From the NCBI RefSeq assembly GCF_016808335.1, contig NC_053140.1, positions 28,142,086 to 28,206,085 on the forward strand: a DNA stretch of 64,000 nucleotides. Direction: 5' to 3'. The position numbers and the translations under genes were made by a program. Source of the stretch: Panicum virgatum (taxonomy: Eukaryota; Streptophyta; Magnoliopsida; Poales; Poaceae). Shown one piece after another: positions 47,841 to 59,610 of this stretch. Every line of letters starts with the position of its first letter. Positions within the stretch are counted from its first letter, which is position 1. The notes below the pieces were generated by a model. The model worked only from the letters and a program-made list of their open reading frames with translations. It was not told the DNA's origin and did no database searches.

Positions 47841-48599
47841 ATGGCCCCTACGAGATCCCTCCCCGTGCTTCCAGAAGAGATGCTTGTCGAGGTGGCCGCC
47901 CGCGTCGCGGCATCATCCAGCTCTCCCATGGCGGATCTCCGTCGCCTCCGTGGGGCTTGCGCTCCCGTGCGAGATAGGGTGTGCGGCGTGCCGCCGGTTC
48001 ACTGCAGCCTCAACCTGAGCCGGGCACTGATGCAGTCAGAGGACGTGGGGCCTCGCGAGCGACTGATCGCGAACACCTACGCCGCGGGCAACCTGGAGGC
48101 GTGCTTCATCCAGGGGATGAGGGTTTTCTTCGGTCAGCACGGCGGGGCTCTTCATGCGCAGCTGGACGACCTCGATCAGGCTGCCAGCGGCGGCCACAAG
48201 CCGGCAGTGTTCATGCTCGCCATAATCCTTTGGCGAGCAAACAATGGCGCTGAGGTCGACTTCCGTGCCAAGCAGCTCCTGGCGGAGGTGGCGGATGACG
48301 ACCCGACGATCGCCGCCTTCAGCGACCGCTGGGTTTTGCGTCCACGCCTGCACGCCTTCCAGGCGCTGTGGATGTTTGTGTGGCCTCCCAACAACCAGCA
48401 GCCAGGCCCCGTGCCTGGGCCACTGCCTCGCACCCACGTTCACCAGTGCGCATCCCCGCTTTGGGGATTGGTCCCAGGCTGGTGCGGCAAGACCGCCGGC
48501 CAAGATGGATGGATCGACTGGTCCTACTTTTGCAGCGAGAAATACAGGATCCAGAGCCTCTGTGAGGTCACCTTCCGCTGGCTCGAGGCTGATCCTTAG
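47841..48599 (+). CDS. F-box protein, grass At1g67623-like family
   Basis: A 252-residue single-exon frame from ATG 47841 (context CTGCTATGGCC). An in-frame upstream ATG at 47655 exists, but the paralogue at 63405 aligns from MAPTRSLP, which favours the later start. Residues about 5-50 (LPEEMLVEVAARVAASSSSPMADLRRLRGAC) match the F-box region of a family expanded in grasses. The central part (LIANTYAAGNLEACFIQGMRVFFG, ASGGHKPAVFMLAIILW) has the Sel1-like repeat flavour of these proteins, and the C-terminus is Cys/Trp-rich. F-box proteins of this type are presumed substrate adaptors of SCF ubiquitin ligases; the substrate is unknown. Strong GC bias is normal for such grass genes. Confidence 0.8.
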   Translation: MAPTRSLPVLPEEMLVEVAARVAASSSSPMADLRRLRGACAPVRDRVCGVPPVHCSLNLSRALMQSEDVGPRERLIANTYAAGNLEACFIQGMRVFFGQHGGALHAQLDDLDQAASGGHKPAVFMLAIILWRANNGAEVDFRAKQLLAEVADDDPTIAAFSDRWVLRPRLHAFQALWMFVWPPNNQQPGPVPGPLPRTHVHQCASPLWGLVPGWCGKTAGQDGWIDWSYFCSEKYRIQSLCEVTFRWLEADP

Positions 48600-48830
48600 G
48601 ATATAGAGCAACTCCAGTTGTGTTAGCAGGTGCATTGTGGCTTTTCCTTTGTTAACTCTTTTATAGTACTGAAGTACTCAACAATGCGACTTGTTCTGTT
48701 AGAGCCCGAGCTTTTGGTGCAACTTTTGTGTTAGTTCATGATCTTTTGATGTAAATGTTGGCTCATCTTGCAGCATATTTCAATGCAAATTAAACTTATT
48801 CAGGGTTCGATTTGCAAACTTACAATGCTA
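48600..48830 (+). repeat. F-box 3' flank, copy A (second copy at 59580-59770)
   Basis: Starting at GGAGCAACTCCAGT-type sequence, this flank matches 59585-59770 closely (GTGCATTGTGGCTTTTC, GCGACTTGTTCTGTTAGAGC, TGTAAATGTTGGCTCATC). It is probably 3' untranslated and downstream sequence of the F-box unit. From 48831 to 48980 there is AT-rich sequence with repeated GCAAATT/GCAAACTT words and no gene. Confidence 0.7.
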
Positions 48831-48986
48831 ATTCGCAAAATGCAGTGCAAATTGCAATGCTGGACGTGCAAATTGTCTTTTGGAGTTGGATGCGTTTCCT
48901 GTGACGGTTCCTGTGAATTTGCTATATGATTTGGATTTGATTTGCAAACTTGAGTTGAATTTCCCACTACTCCTCGACCGTTCCCA

Positions 48987-48996
48987 ATATATATAA
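48987..48996 (+). promoter_or_regulatory. TATA box upstream of the Sirevirus insertion
   Basis: ATATATATAA followed by GCCAAACTGCCGCCGC is a typical grass core promoter. It lies about 34 bp before the Sirevirus insertion point (49030). With the element removed it would be about 133 bp upstream of ATG 59431. Confidence 0.5.
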
Positions 48997-50194
48997 GCCA
49001 AACTGCCGCCGCTTCTCCTTCCTTCCCTGTGTAGGGTCGAGATGGCAGACTAGAGGGGGGGTGAATAGTCCTTTCTAAAACTAATTGCGCCAGCTAACCG
49101 AAACTTATGCGGAATTGAAATTATTCGCTTAGCCAAGACTTCACCCCTCTAACTATGACTCTAAGGCACCTCCAAAAAGATCCTACACAAAGCAAATGGA
49201 GTGCCAAGCTAGTAAGAGCTCCCCTAACAATTCTAATGCCAAGTCACACAAGCCTAAGCACTAGTACTTCACAAACCGGGGGAGCTCCTACACAATTCTA
49301 ATGAGCAAAAGCACAAAACTAAACCTAAGCTCACTAGATGCTCAAGGACAAGGATACACAATCCAAAACCAAGAGCTCAACTTGCTTAGCTACACAATCT
49401 AAGCACGAGCAACTAATTAAGCTACACAAGCTAACTAGTTACACTAGGATATCTACTTCTAGCTACACAAGCAAGAAGATGATTAGCAAGCTACACAAGC
49501 TAACTAATCACTAGAGAGCAACTACACAAACACAAGATATAGATGAATGTAAATACAAGGCTTATGATTTGGAGAATGCAAACCACCGAGAAGAGTAGAC
49601 AAAATTGACACGGTGATTTTTATCCCGAGGTTCACTTGGTTGCCACCAAGCTAATCCCCGTTGAGACAAGCTCCAAGGTTGCCGCCGATCCTCTTGCTAG
49701 TGGTGACTCTCAAGTCACACTCTCCCACGTGGAGTGCTCACACTGAGCTCTAGCACATAATCCGGCCGCACCACTTGTTGCTCTTCACGTCTTGCTCAAC
49801 TAGAGTTGCTCTTCGCGGCTCCCGCGGGGTGAGCACAATACCCCTCACAACCTCTTCTCCGGAGCACCGCACAATCTTCTTGCAGGCTTCAACGGAGCCT
49901 CTTGCCACCAAGCCGTCTAGGAGGTGGCAACCTCCAAGAGTAACAAGCACACCAGCTTGCAACACGATCACCTAGTGCCACTCGATGCAATCTCTCAAAG
50001 CAATCGCACTAGAATCGCTTTCTCACTCGATCGGATGATTACTATCAAGTTAGAGTGAGTAGAGGGCTCTCAAGCACTCTCACACATGGACACCAAGTCC
50101 CCAAGGTGCTCAGCAACCTCAAAAGGCCGGCCACACCCTCTATTTATAGAGGGAGGCCCCAAACTAGCCGTTACACTCAAATCCCGTGAAAACA

Positions 50195-50434
50195 GAGTTT
50201 TCGCGGACTGTCCGCCTCACAGAGACCGGACCGTCCGCCATTCAAAACCAACGGCTAGAACTGCAATGATTATGTGTCAGAGTCAACCGTTAGAGCCCCG
50301 GGCGGACTGTCCGCGCCCCTGGGGTGGACCGTTCGTGGTTCAAAACTTCGAACCAACCGATTTGCAAACGTCTCTGACTAAAACTGGAAGTGACCGGCGG
50401 ACTGTCCGCTCCCCAGGGGCGGACTGTCCGTAGT
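50195..50434. repeat. Palindrome cluster GCGGAC-(C/T)-GTCCGC, left part
   Basis: Near-palindromes GCGGACTGTCCGC, CCGGACCGTCCGC and close variants occur at about 50201, 50227, 50303, 50326, 50397 and 50420 in the Sirevirus LTR. Their spacing is irregular, often in pairs 20-30 bp apart. Confidence 0.8.
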
Positions 50435-53400
50435 TGTAACACCCTTGTTTAAATTCCAGCATTTATTAATAAATTTAATTGGCTTTATTTAAATTTCAAA
50501 GGTTTATTGTGTTAGACTTGCATTTAATCTAAATTTTTGTTCTATAAGTAATGAAAATTTATCATAGGGTTAAAAATGTTTGTTGCATTCATGCTGGAGC
50601 ATCTCTTTTATTGGTTTGAGTGCTAGGGTTTGAATTCAAATTTGAATTTGAATTCAATTAGTTGAGTGATGTTTGAAAAAGAAAAGAAGAGAAAAACCCA
50701 GAGAAATAGAAAACCAACCCAGCCCAACAACCCAAGCCAGCCCAGGCCGTCCCCCCCTTCCTTCCCTCCCGCACGGCCCAGCACGGCCCAGCTCTTTCCC
50801 CTCTCTCCCCGCTCGGCCCAGTCCTGCGACCATTTCCCCTTAGCCTGCTCGCACGCGCTCGCTCCACCCGCGCAGCGCACCGGCCCGCTCCTCCCTCACG
50901 CGCGTCGCCCGCTCGCTGCGCTCCCGAGCCCGCATGCCAGCGCCACTCCCGCTAAGCGACGCACCCCGCACCCCGGCCGATCCCACCTGCCAGCGCCCCG
51001 CGCCAGCGCACCACGCGCCCCACTGACAGCCCTGGCCCACCCGCCAGCTCCGTCTCCCCCGCCTCTCCCGGCCGCGCAACAGCCAGGCGCGATCCCCAGC
51101 CCGGTGATCTCGCCGGCCTTCCTATTCGGGCGCGCACGCCGAGATCCCGGCGCCCCTTCTTAAACCACCCCGCAGCCCCCTAGAGACCTATCCCAGCCCA
51201 TCGTCGCCCAAACCCTAACTCTGCCGCGCTCGCTCAGCCTCGCCGCGCAGAGCCCCTGCGCCGCCGTGCCAGCGCTGCTCCGCCGCCCCACAGCCAGCCC
51301 GAGCTGCCACGGAAGCCTCGCCTGTGCACCAGGGACCTCCCCGAGGCCGCCATCCCCGACATCGGACCCTGCACGCGCCGGAATTCCACCCGGACCCACC
51401 TCAGGTGAATCCCGTCCGCCGTGGCGATTTCTCACCGCCGGTGTACCTCAGGCCATCCTGACCCCCCTGAATCCATCACAGGAGCCCCACGCCTCGACCC
51501 GCGACGCCCAGAGGCCCGGAGGGCCCCTACATCAACCTCTCCCTCAAGCGTCGCCGCGACCTGCCGCAGTATCCCGCCGCCGGCACCGCTGCGTCACACC
51601 ACAGCCCGTTTCCAAGCCTGGTGAGCATCCCCTCGGCCTCTCCTTTCTGTTGCGCTTGACGTCTTCGCAGCCCCGCAGCACCCCGTTGAGTGCCCCAGTG
51701 GATTACGCGTGAGGCGTACTACCTCCCAGGCCAAACCGCATGCCAAACCGAGCCCTGGAGTGCCAGATGGGCGAACTCCGGCGAGCTCCTAAACCGCGCC
51801 GCCGCGGGAAGTGGTCGCTGGCGTTGAGCGCCGCCGCCCCTGCGCAATAGCCGCCCAGATCCGTTCGATCCAAAACCAACGCCCAGGATAAGATCGTTGT
51901 TTGGTTAGATCTGAGCCGCGGGATCGTGATCCAACGGATCAGATCCGCGCGTACCCCTTCGGCCTGGCTCTTTTTCTAAAGAGACCCTCATCTTTTCACT
52001 AATCAACCCGCGGTCCAGCTTTATTCAAAACTATTTGCAGATCTGCCCAGAACTTTGCATGTACCCCCCTGAGTTTCTTTAAAATAGAACCCGCCGTCCT
52101 GATGAGGCCTTTTTGCACGTCAGACCCTAGAACTTTCCGGTTTTTGCACATAAACCTCTGGTTTTTGCACAGAACCCCCTGGAACCTAGTTTTAATCGCA
52201 GATAAGCCCCTAGAACTTGTTTTTAGCCTAGATTATGCATTTTAACTCCGTTTTAGGCGTTCTTTATGTCCACGCGATCGTTGTAACGCGTAGAATAGTT
52301 TTAGACTAGTTTAGTGTGCTGTTTCCATGTATTGATGTACTTTTTCTTAGTTTTTGTTAGTGTTTGCTTGTATGCTTATTGTTGTGCATTGTTTTGGCCA
52401 TGTGTTTGTGAGTAGACGCTGAACCAGTTGAGGAGCCCCAGTACCAGTACCCGGAGCAGCCGTCTTCTAACCGCTTTGAGCAGCAGCAGGAGCAGTACGA
52501 GGAAGGCAAGTATAACATGAACACCACCTATCACTTTTAAATACATTTTCATACTGCATCTTAATACTGTATGCCCATAAGGATTTCCTAGCCACTTTAT
52601 ATCCTTTATATATATCCTTTGGGTTGCATTTTGGTTAGTTGTGCTAGGTGCCGCGCTATAACACATAAAGGTCCTTTTTAATTAATTTGATTAATGGTTT
52701 ATGCAACTTAATTCTGGGAGTGGCTCTCTGTGCTTCGTGCTTGGGTGGCTCACGTCTCGTTAAAATATGTTTTGTTAGAAACATGGTTTAGGGGGCCAGC
52801 ACGGTGCTTAGTGCTTGGTTGGCCACTCTCCATAAGGACTGGTTCATAGAGCGACAACCTGGGACAACAGCGCTACCACAAGACTGGAATGGCACGGTCT
52901 TGGCGTAATAATTAGGTCTTTTTGGTTTGGAGTAACTTACCTGTGGGGCAGGGGCGGTAAGCTTCTATGTCCCTCGTGCTGAGTGGCCTTGTCTGTGCTT
53001 CGTGTCTTGACGCCCACTAGACCTGCTCCATAGTCGCCGATCCACCCTCGCGGTTACTCCCTACCAACGAGATTCTTTGTAAAGGCCTCGTAGTGAGTTT
53101 GCTAGTCATCTCACCTAAGGAAGTGTGATGAACAACTGGCGTAGCTCATGACTTGTGGGTAAAGATGTGCAACCTCTGCAGAGTGTAAAACTGGTATACT
53201 AGCCGTGCTCACGGTCATGAGCGGCCCAGATCCTCCTTTTGATTAGTGGGGTTATCTTCCTTTGACGAGGCAGGTTTCCCCGGGTGGTTTGGTTTGGTTT
53301 GGTTCTCAGTAGTAACATGATTAATTTTGATTAATTACTATGAAACTGGGTTTATGGTAATTCATCAACTCGTAGTAAATAGCTTTAATAAAATTTTGCC

Positions 53401-53849
53401 AACACTTAAAATCTAATGCAGTTGAGTCAGCCAATCTTAGAACCTCATAGTTTGTGTTATACTTGTTGAGTACAAGTTGTGTACTCACTCTTGCCTCTTC
53501 TCTACTTTTTCCTCTTGGATACGCTACTGCTGCTCAGTTCCTGCCGACACGAGGGAGTTCGCTCAGCGCTACCAGGACTAGGAGGACTTCTAGGCGTTCG
53601 TCTCCCAGTCGACGTCCCTGTGGCGCCCTGCTCAGCTTCGGAGAGTTTTATCGTATTTGTACTTCGCTTCCGTTGTATCAGACATTTTGTTATTAATGTA
53701 ATAAATAATATTCGTATTCGCTTTATTATGTCTTTTTACGTGATATGTGCTGTGATATACTGTTCATTCTGTTGTATATACGTGTGACTTGATCCTGGCA
53801 CGTATATGATTGCTCGGTTTATGTTCTTTTATAAACCGGGTGTGTTACA
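50435..53849 (+). mobile_element. Solo LTR, Tekay-type family, plus orientation
   Basis: It begins TGTAACACCC and ends GTGTGTTACA and is the reverse complement, in content, of the LTRs at 2903-6405 and 33328-36997. It has the same GC-rich zone (50740-51850) and the same AT-rich tail ending ATAAACCGGGTG. The flanking pentamers GTAGT and GCTGT do not match, so a target duplication is not clear. No internal region is present. Confidence 0.82.
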
Positions 53850-53909
53850 GCTGTTCAAAAGGTGAGCACACACAGAAACCGCAGTGTTTCTGTTCCAGAA
53901 TTTTCAGTA

Positions 53910-54150
53910 GGAGGCGGACCGTCCGCCCCCAAGGGCCGGACCGTCCGCAGTACAATTTGGACACCCAAGACAGAACTACCAAGTTTCTGCGCCCGTTTCA
54001 GCTTTTAAAGGCGGACCGTCCGCCCCCATGGACCGGACAGTCCGCAGTTCATTTTGGACCATCAACAGAGCCAAAAACTGTTCTGTTCGAGCTCATCCGA
54101 GATAACGGCGGACCGTCCGCCCCTAATGAGCAGACCGTCCGCAGGTCTAT
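53910..54150. repeat. Palindrome cluster GCGGACCGTCCGC, right part
   Basis: Copies at about 53915, 53934, 54010, 54032, 54108 and 54131 form three close pairs roughly 95 bp apart. The matching cluster of the 5' LTR is at 58050-58282, where one unit (CCGAGGAGCGGACCGTCCGC) is duplicated. Confidence 0.82.
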
Positions 54151-55193
54151 TTCCAGCAGAGATGTATCTCGGTAAAATGGCCATAACACTTAGCTCCAAT
54201 GTCCAAATTTGGTGATCTTGGACTCTATGGAAAGCTTATTCAGAGGGCTACACAACCCAACTGAATATTTGATCCAAAACACAATGGATCAAAACAGTAT
54301 TTCACTCCAAGAGCCAACCTAATCTCCGAAGAACACCGAAAAGCCTTTCTAGCTTCCCCAAGTTGATAAACATCAACTCCAACTCTTTCTCCTTTGCAAA
54401 TGTGCCAACACCACCACGTGAACGACCATGTGCATGTGTGTTAGCATTTCACAATTATTTTCAAAGAACTTTCACTTGATCTTACCACTCCACTCGATCC
54501 TAGCAACATTGCAATGTTAGATCGCTCAAGTGGCACTAGATGACCAATATGCAAACAAGTTTGCCCCTCTTGATAGTACGGCCATCTATCCTAAATCCGG
54601 TCATACACTTCTCTACACAACCTTTGACCGGTGAAATGAAATGCCCTACAAGTCATACCTTTTCCTTGCGCATTCCATTTCATCTTCCCAAATATTGATG
54701 CCACACAAGCACCAAACTCCATCAAGCCTTTTGATCATCATTATGAGTCAACATTTGGCTTGATCTTTCTTAAATGATATGATCCACTCCATATCATCAC
54801 ATGACCTCTTTGGTCCATCGATCTTGACCTTGCTCGCTCTTCACCGTTGCCTCGGTCCATCGGCGCCAAATCTTGCCCAAGCTTCACCGCCTCGCGGTCC
54901 CTCGCTTCAAAGCCTTGACTTGCCCTTCTCCATTACAACCGGTCCATCAAGCCAAGCCTTGTCTTGATCTTCTCCACTTTAGTCACATAACTCCATGTCA
55001 TGTCTCATATGCAATGAGCTCCTCGATCACACTATATAAGCATAGCATCAACCCTTAGCAATTTCTCCTCCATGGCACATGTTGCTCATACTAGTGTCTT
55101 TGTGTGGACTAATCTCCTGTGTATCTCAACATAAACACTTATTAATCCACCTAAGTTGTCACTCAATTACCAAAACCAAACAAGAGCCTTTCA

Positions 55194-55207
55194 ATCTCCC
55201 CCTTTTT
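55194..55207 (-). other. Polypurine tract of the Sirevirus
   Basis: The minus strand reads CAAAAAGGGGGAGAT immediately before the LTR start TGAAAGG. Confidence 0.75.
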
Positions 55208-58050
55208 GGTAATTGATGACAACTCTACAAAGATATGGAAATTAAGCATATTCCAAGCTAGCACTTCACACATATGTAAATAGCTAACTTGGTTTGGATT
55301 TTTTATTTCTTATCCACCATTAAGAACACTTGTAAAAGATTGGATAAGCACCATAAAAATCCGACTTGGTAGTGATAACTCCCCCGACATGTGTGCTCAA
55401 GAGATTTGGTTTTAAACTCACACACATGCATAAATATGAAATTTGTGGGATTGTTATCACTACTAAGTGATGCTAAGGTATATAGGATAAACCTTTGAAG
55501 CGTGATACCAATTTGAGTTACATCCTTGAAGTTCATTCCTTAGCATCAATGAGTAACTAGACATTCATCAAAAACTCAAGATACCTCATGAGATCAACAA
55601 AATTAGCAAGATTCTTGATTCACTTGTAAAAAAAATGTCTAGCTACAATCTATGCATGCTAGTTATCAAATCATCAATCAAGTTCTATGACTAGCATACA
55701 TCATACACAAGCAATGCATATATAAATTTTAAAACTTATGCAAATGCAAGCAAGCACATGAATATGCACATATCAAATGCAAACAACCAAGTTCATGAGC
55801 TTGCTCCCCCTACTTGTGTGCTCCTCTTGTCCAAGAATATTGATCCTCCTCAGTATTGCTTCTCTTGATCCATGTCCATGATCGCACTCTCATCTCATCT
55901 CCCCCTTTGTCATCCAAGGATAATTCATATCTTTGTTCATTTCTCTCCCCCTTTGTCATCAATGACCATAAAAAGGGCTGAAACCACATGAAATTTGCCA
56001 TGTGAAGATCACTGACCACCACTTGAAGTTGTACCTCTTGTACTTGTAGGGTTACCACTTGAATACCCCTTGTAGGCAATCATATGAAGCACTTGTGGTT
56101 TGATACAAAGAGTTGGACTTGGGTAGATGGTTGAGTCTTGAATCTTCATTTTTGATGGACACTTTCAAGTTGATTGGAATTGACACCACTTGTGACAACA
56201 ACATGTGGAAGCATAAAGACCACCTTGAAATGCCACATGTAGGATACTAGTAGGATTCTTGACCTTGATACCTTGTAGTGGGGCTCCTCCCCTTATGCCA
56301 AAGTGTTTGTCAATCTACTTGAATCTTGAGCTCTTCTTGATGAGGGTAGCTTTCTTGATTTGAATTGATCACATAAAGTTGAGGATCTTGTGGAACCACC
56401 ATTGTTGCACTAGATCTACTTGAATGAATACCACTTGTATGACCATGTATATCACTTGTAGAGATACAATGATATACCTTTTGTTGAATCTAGTATCACT
56501 TGTAAAATCATGATGGATCACTTTGTTGAATTTGACATTGATAATCAATTCTTGAACTAGATTGTTTCCATGAGCTTCTTTCTCTTTGACTTGATCTAGA
56601 CTACTTGCCCAAATAATTCAACTCGGTTTGAACCAATGACAAGCTTCTTCACACCTCATTCTAAGGGTTATCTTGACAATGTTGAGTTAAACAATTGAAA
56701 GCTCATTTTCTAGATCAACTACTTGGGTTTACTAGCTCATGAACATGTCATATGTTACCACTAGATTATATCAAGCATAGAAGCAATAGTGGCATCATAA
56801 AACATTAAAATTATTTTATTTTTCATGAATGATCACTATATATGACTATATGCACTAAACATGTCCTTAGCGTAGTATGAATGCATATGTCAAGCAATTT
56901 CACCTTTCTATGTTGGAGTAGAGGATAGTCATTGGATTCCAATTTAGCTCTCCAACTAGCATCATGAAGTCCAATTATAATAGCTAGGTGAAGATAATGA
57001 ATACCAATATGAAAACCATTCTTCACCCATATGAAATGAATACCACTTATCATCAAATACACTATCTTGTTGTGGTTGGCTTGCTTCATCTCTTTGATCC
57101 ATGCTTGCATGAGAGAATACCATTTGAATATTACTTGAATTTTCATGAATCTCTCTACTTTGGGTGTTGCTTGCTTTTCTTGATCAACCCATTTGATATC
57201 TTCAACTAAGCATCTCCAATGACTCTAGATCACCACTTCCATGTTGGCCTTCCAAGCACCTTGCTTGTCAATCCCACTCTTGGGCGGCTCGCCCCTCTTC
57301 AGAGAGAAGTGATCTCTCCAAGAACCATTCTTGACACTCACTTGAGATGAATTTAGTTGATTGATCAAACAATGGACTTGTCATGATGAGTAATTTTGGA
57401 GTCTGTTCTAAGTCCTTTTCTTTCTACTTGAGGTTGGTCTTGATTCTCAACTTGAGTACCAAATGTGTTCCAAAAAAACTTCTCAATCAAATGGTCTTGT
57501 ACCCAATACTCGTCATGCTTCTAGATTATTTCAAAACCAAACCTAGGTTCCTCAACCACTTGTAAAGATGATTTCAACTTGAGGACCTTTCAATTTAAGT
57601 GACTCAAGATCAATCCAATATTTGTCACTTTTCTGGCAGATTTTGTACCTCGGTACATCTGGCGGACCATCCGCGGTCCTTGGGCGGACTGTCCGCGCTG
57701 CAATTTTCTGCTGATCAGGGCCTCTGGTGAAAAACTCCATGAATGGCGGATCGTCCGCCTCTTACACGCGGACCGTCCGCGCTACCAAATTTCAGATAGC
57801 CGAGCATTTTTCCAACTTTCACAATTTCAACTTTGAATTGGGATCATTCCTCAAATAAAATTCCAAAAATCTCAAAACTAGCATGAACACCATCCAAAGA
57901 CTCATATGAGTGAGTAAGAACGAGAAATCAAAAATAAATCATGTAAAATCAAGGAAACTCATAAATAGCCCATAAAAGCTTTGAAAAATCAAAAATTTGA
58001 AGCAAAGAGTGCACATAAGAACCAAATGTCATATGTACTAGCTTGGACAA
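55208..58050 (-). other. Sirevirus 3' internal non-coding region
   Basis: Further CTCCCCCT blocks occur at about 55803, 55898 and 55945, as expected for the multiple polypurine tracts of Sireviruses. From 55985 to 57570 the word CACTTG(T/A) recurs about ten times. Another palindrome cluster lies at 57658-57785. No convincing coding sequence is present. The right edge (about 58050) jumps directly into the middle of the 5' LTR. Confidence 0.6.
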
Positions 58051-59333
58051 GGGCCGGACCGTCCGCAGTACAATTTGGACACCCAAGACAGAACTACCAA
58101 GTTTCTGCGCCCGTTTCAGCTTTTAAAGGCGGACCGTCCGCCCCCATGGACCGGACGGTCCGCAGTTCATTTTGGACCATCAACAGAGCCAAAAATAGTT
58201 CTGTTCGAGCTCATCCGAGATAACGGCGGACCGTCCGCCCCCGAGGAGCGGACCGTCCGCCCCCGAGGAGCGGACCGTCCGCAGGTCTATTTCCAGCAGA
58301 GATGTATCTCGGTAAAATGGTCATAACTCTTAGCTCCAATGTCCAAATTTGGTGATCTTGGACTCTATGGAAAGCTTATTCAGAGGGCTACACAACCCAA
58401 CTGAATATTTGATCCAAAACACAATGGATCAAAACAGTATTTCACTCCAAGAGCCAACCTAATCTCCGAAGAACACCGAAAAGCCTTTCTAGCTTCCCCA
58501 AGTTGATAAACATCAACTCCAACTCTTTCTCCTTTGTAAATGTGCCAACACCACCACGTGAACCACCATGTGCATGTGTGTTAGCATTTCACAATTATTT
58601 TCAAAGAACTTTCACTTGATCTCACCATGCCACTCGATCCTAGCAACATCGGAATGTTAGATCGCTCAAGTGGCACTAGATGACCGATATGCAAACAAGT
58701 TTGCCCCTCTTGATAGTACGGCCATCTATCCTAAATCCGGTCATACACTTCTCTACACAACCTTTGACCAGTGAAATGAAATGCCCTACAAGTCATACCT
58801 TTGCCTTGCGCATTCCATTTCCTCTTCCCAAATATTGATGCCACACAAGCACCAAACTCCATCAAGCCTTTTGATCATCATTATGAGTCAACACTTGGCT
58901 TGATCTTTCTTAAATGATATGATCCACTCCATATCATCACATGACCTCTTTGGTCCATCGATCTTGACCTTGCTCGCTCTTCACCGTTGCCTCGATCCAT
59001 CGGCGCCAAATCTTGCCCAAGCTTCACCGCCTCGCGGTCCCTCGCTTCAAAGCCTTGACTTGCCCTTCTCCATTACAACCGGTCCATCAAGCCAAGCCTT
59101 GTCTTGATCTTCTCCACTTTAGTCACATAACTCCATGTCATGTCTCACATGCAATGAGCTCCTCGATCACACTATATAAGCATAGCATCAACCCTTAGCA
59201 ATTTCTCCTCCATGGCACATGTTGCTCATACTAGTGTCTTTGTGTGGACTAATCTCCTGTGTATCTCAACATAAACACTTATTAGTCCACCTAAGTTGTC
59301 ACTCAATTACCAAAACCAAACAAGGGACTTTCA
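58051..59333 (-). repeat. Sirevirus 5' LTR, truncated
   Basis: Nearly identical to 53932-55193, with a 23-bp palindrome-unit duplication near 58250 and a few substitutions. The primer-site side of the LTR is missing. Confidence 0.82.
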
Positions 59334-59430
59334 CCCTGCCCTTTCTCGTCGTTCATCACTTCATCTCCTCTCAAGTCCCAAACCGTCCCATCGCCAGAAA
59401 ACCCCACTCCATCTCCGACCATTGGTGAGG

Positions 59431-59610
59431 ATGCACCCATCAAAGATGCAGGCACTAGACGCCCAATGCCATTTCATGGGGAGCGCAGCCACCCCTGCGG
59501 CGGCGGAGGCGCCGACGCGTAGCTCCACCTCGGTGGAGTCTTCGAACCGTGCGGCCATGGCGAGGCGTGCGCTGACGGCAAGACATATGGAGCAACTCCA
59601 GTATTTTTAG
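59431..59610 (+). CDS. Small frame, 59 residues, fused to an F-box-type 3' flank
   Basis: ATG 59431 follows a pyrimidine-rich leader (59339-59430) that was joined to the TATA box at 48987 before the Sirevirus inserted. The Ala/Ser/Thr-rich product has no recognised domain. The last codons and the following sequence match the region just after the F-box stop (from about 48603), so this may be a chimeric or truncated member of the F-box unit and not an independent gene. Expression is unproven. Confidence 0.3.
   Translation: MHPSKMQALDAQCHFMGSAATPAAAEAPTRSSTSVESSNRAAMARRALTARHMEQLQYF

Larger units (their letters stand above)
49030..55193 (-). repeat. Sirevirus 3' LTR, interrupted by a Tekay-type solo LTR
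   Basis: Its own sequence is 49030-50434 and 53850-55193, about 2.75 kb. The right part (about 53932-55193) is nearly identical to 58051-59333. Its two parts hold about twelve GGACNGTCC-centred palindromes. Confidence 0.82.
49030..59333 (-). mobile_element. Sirevirus (Ty1/copia) element, internally deleted
   Basis: Both borders carry the duplication CCCTG (49025-49029 and 59334-59338). The element reads right to left: a truncated 5' LTR (58051-59333), a non-coding internal region (55194-58050) and a 3' LTR (49030-55193) interrupted by a solo LTR. On the minus strand the LTR begins TGAAAG and ends CGACCCTACA. No gag, protease, integrase or reverse transcriptase remains: one deletion seems to have removed most of the 5' LTR, the primer site and gag-pol. 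Lineage is inferred from the CTCCCCCTTTTTGG-type polypurine blocks, repeated inside the internal region, and the palindrome clusters in the LTR, both Sirevirus hallmarks. Confidence 0.8.

Noticed and set aside
56823..57146. 107-codon minus-strand frame in the Sirevirus internal region, possibly env-like
   Set aside because: No signal peptide or membrane pattern typical of env-like genes and no ATG-supported conserved motif; it lies in the non-coding region before the 3' LTR.
57658..58282. CRISPR-like regularly spaced palindromes
   Set aside because: The spacing is irregular, there are no spacers of constant length, and the surrounding sequence is a plant LTR retrotransposon.
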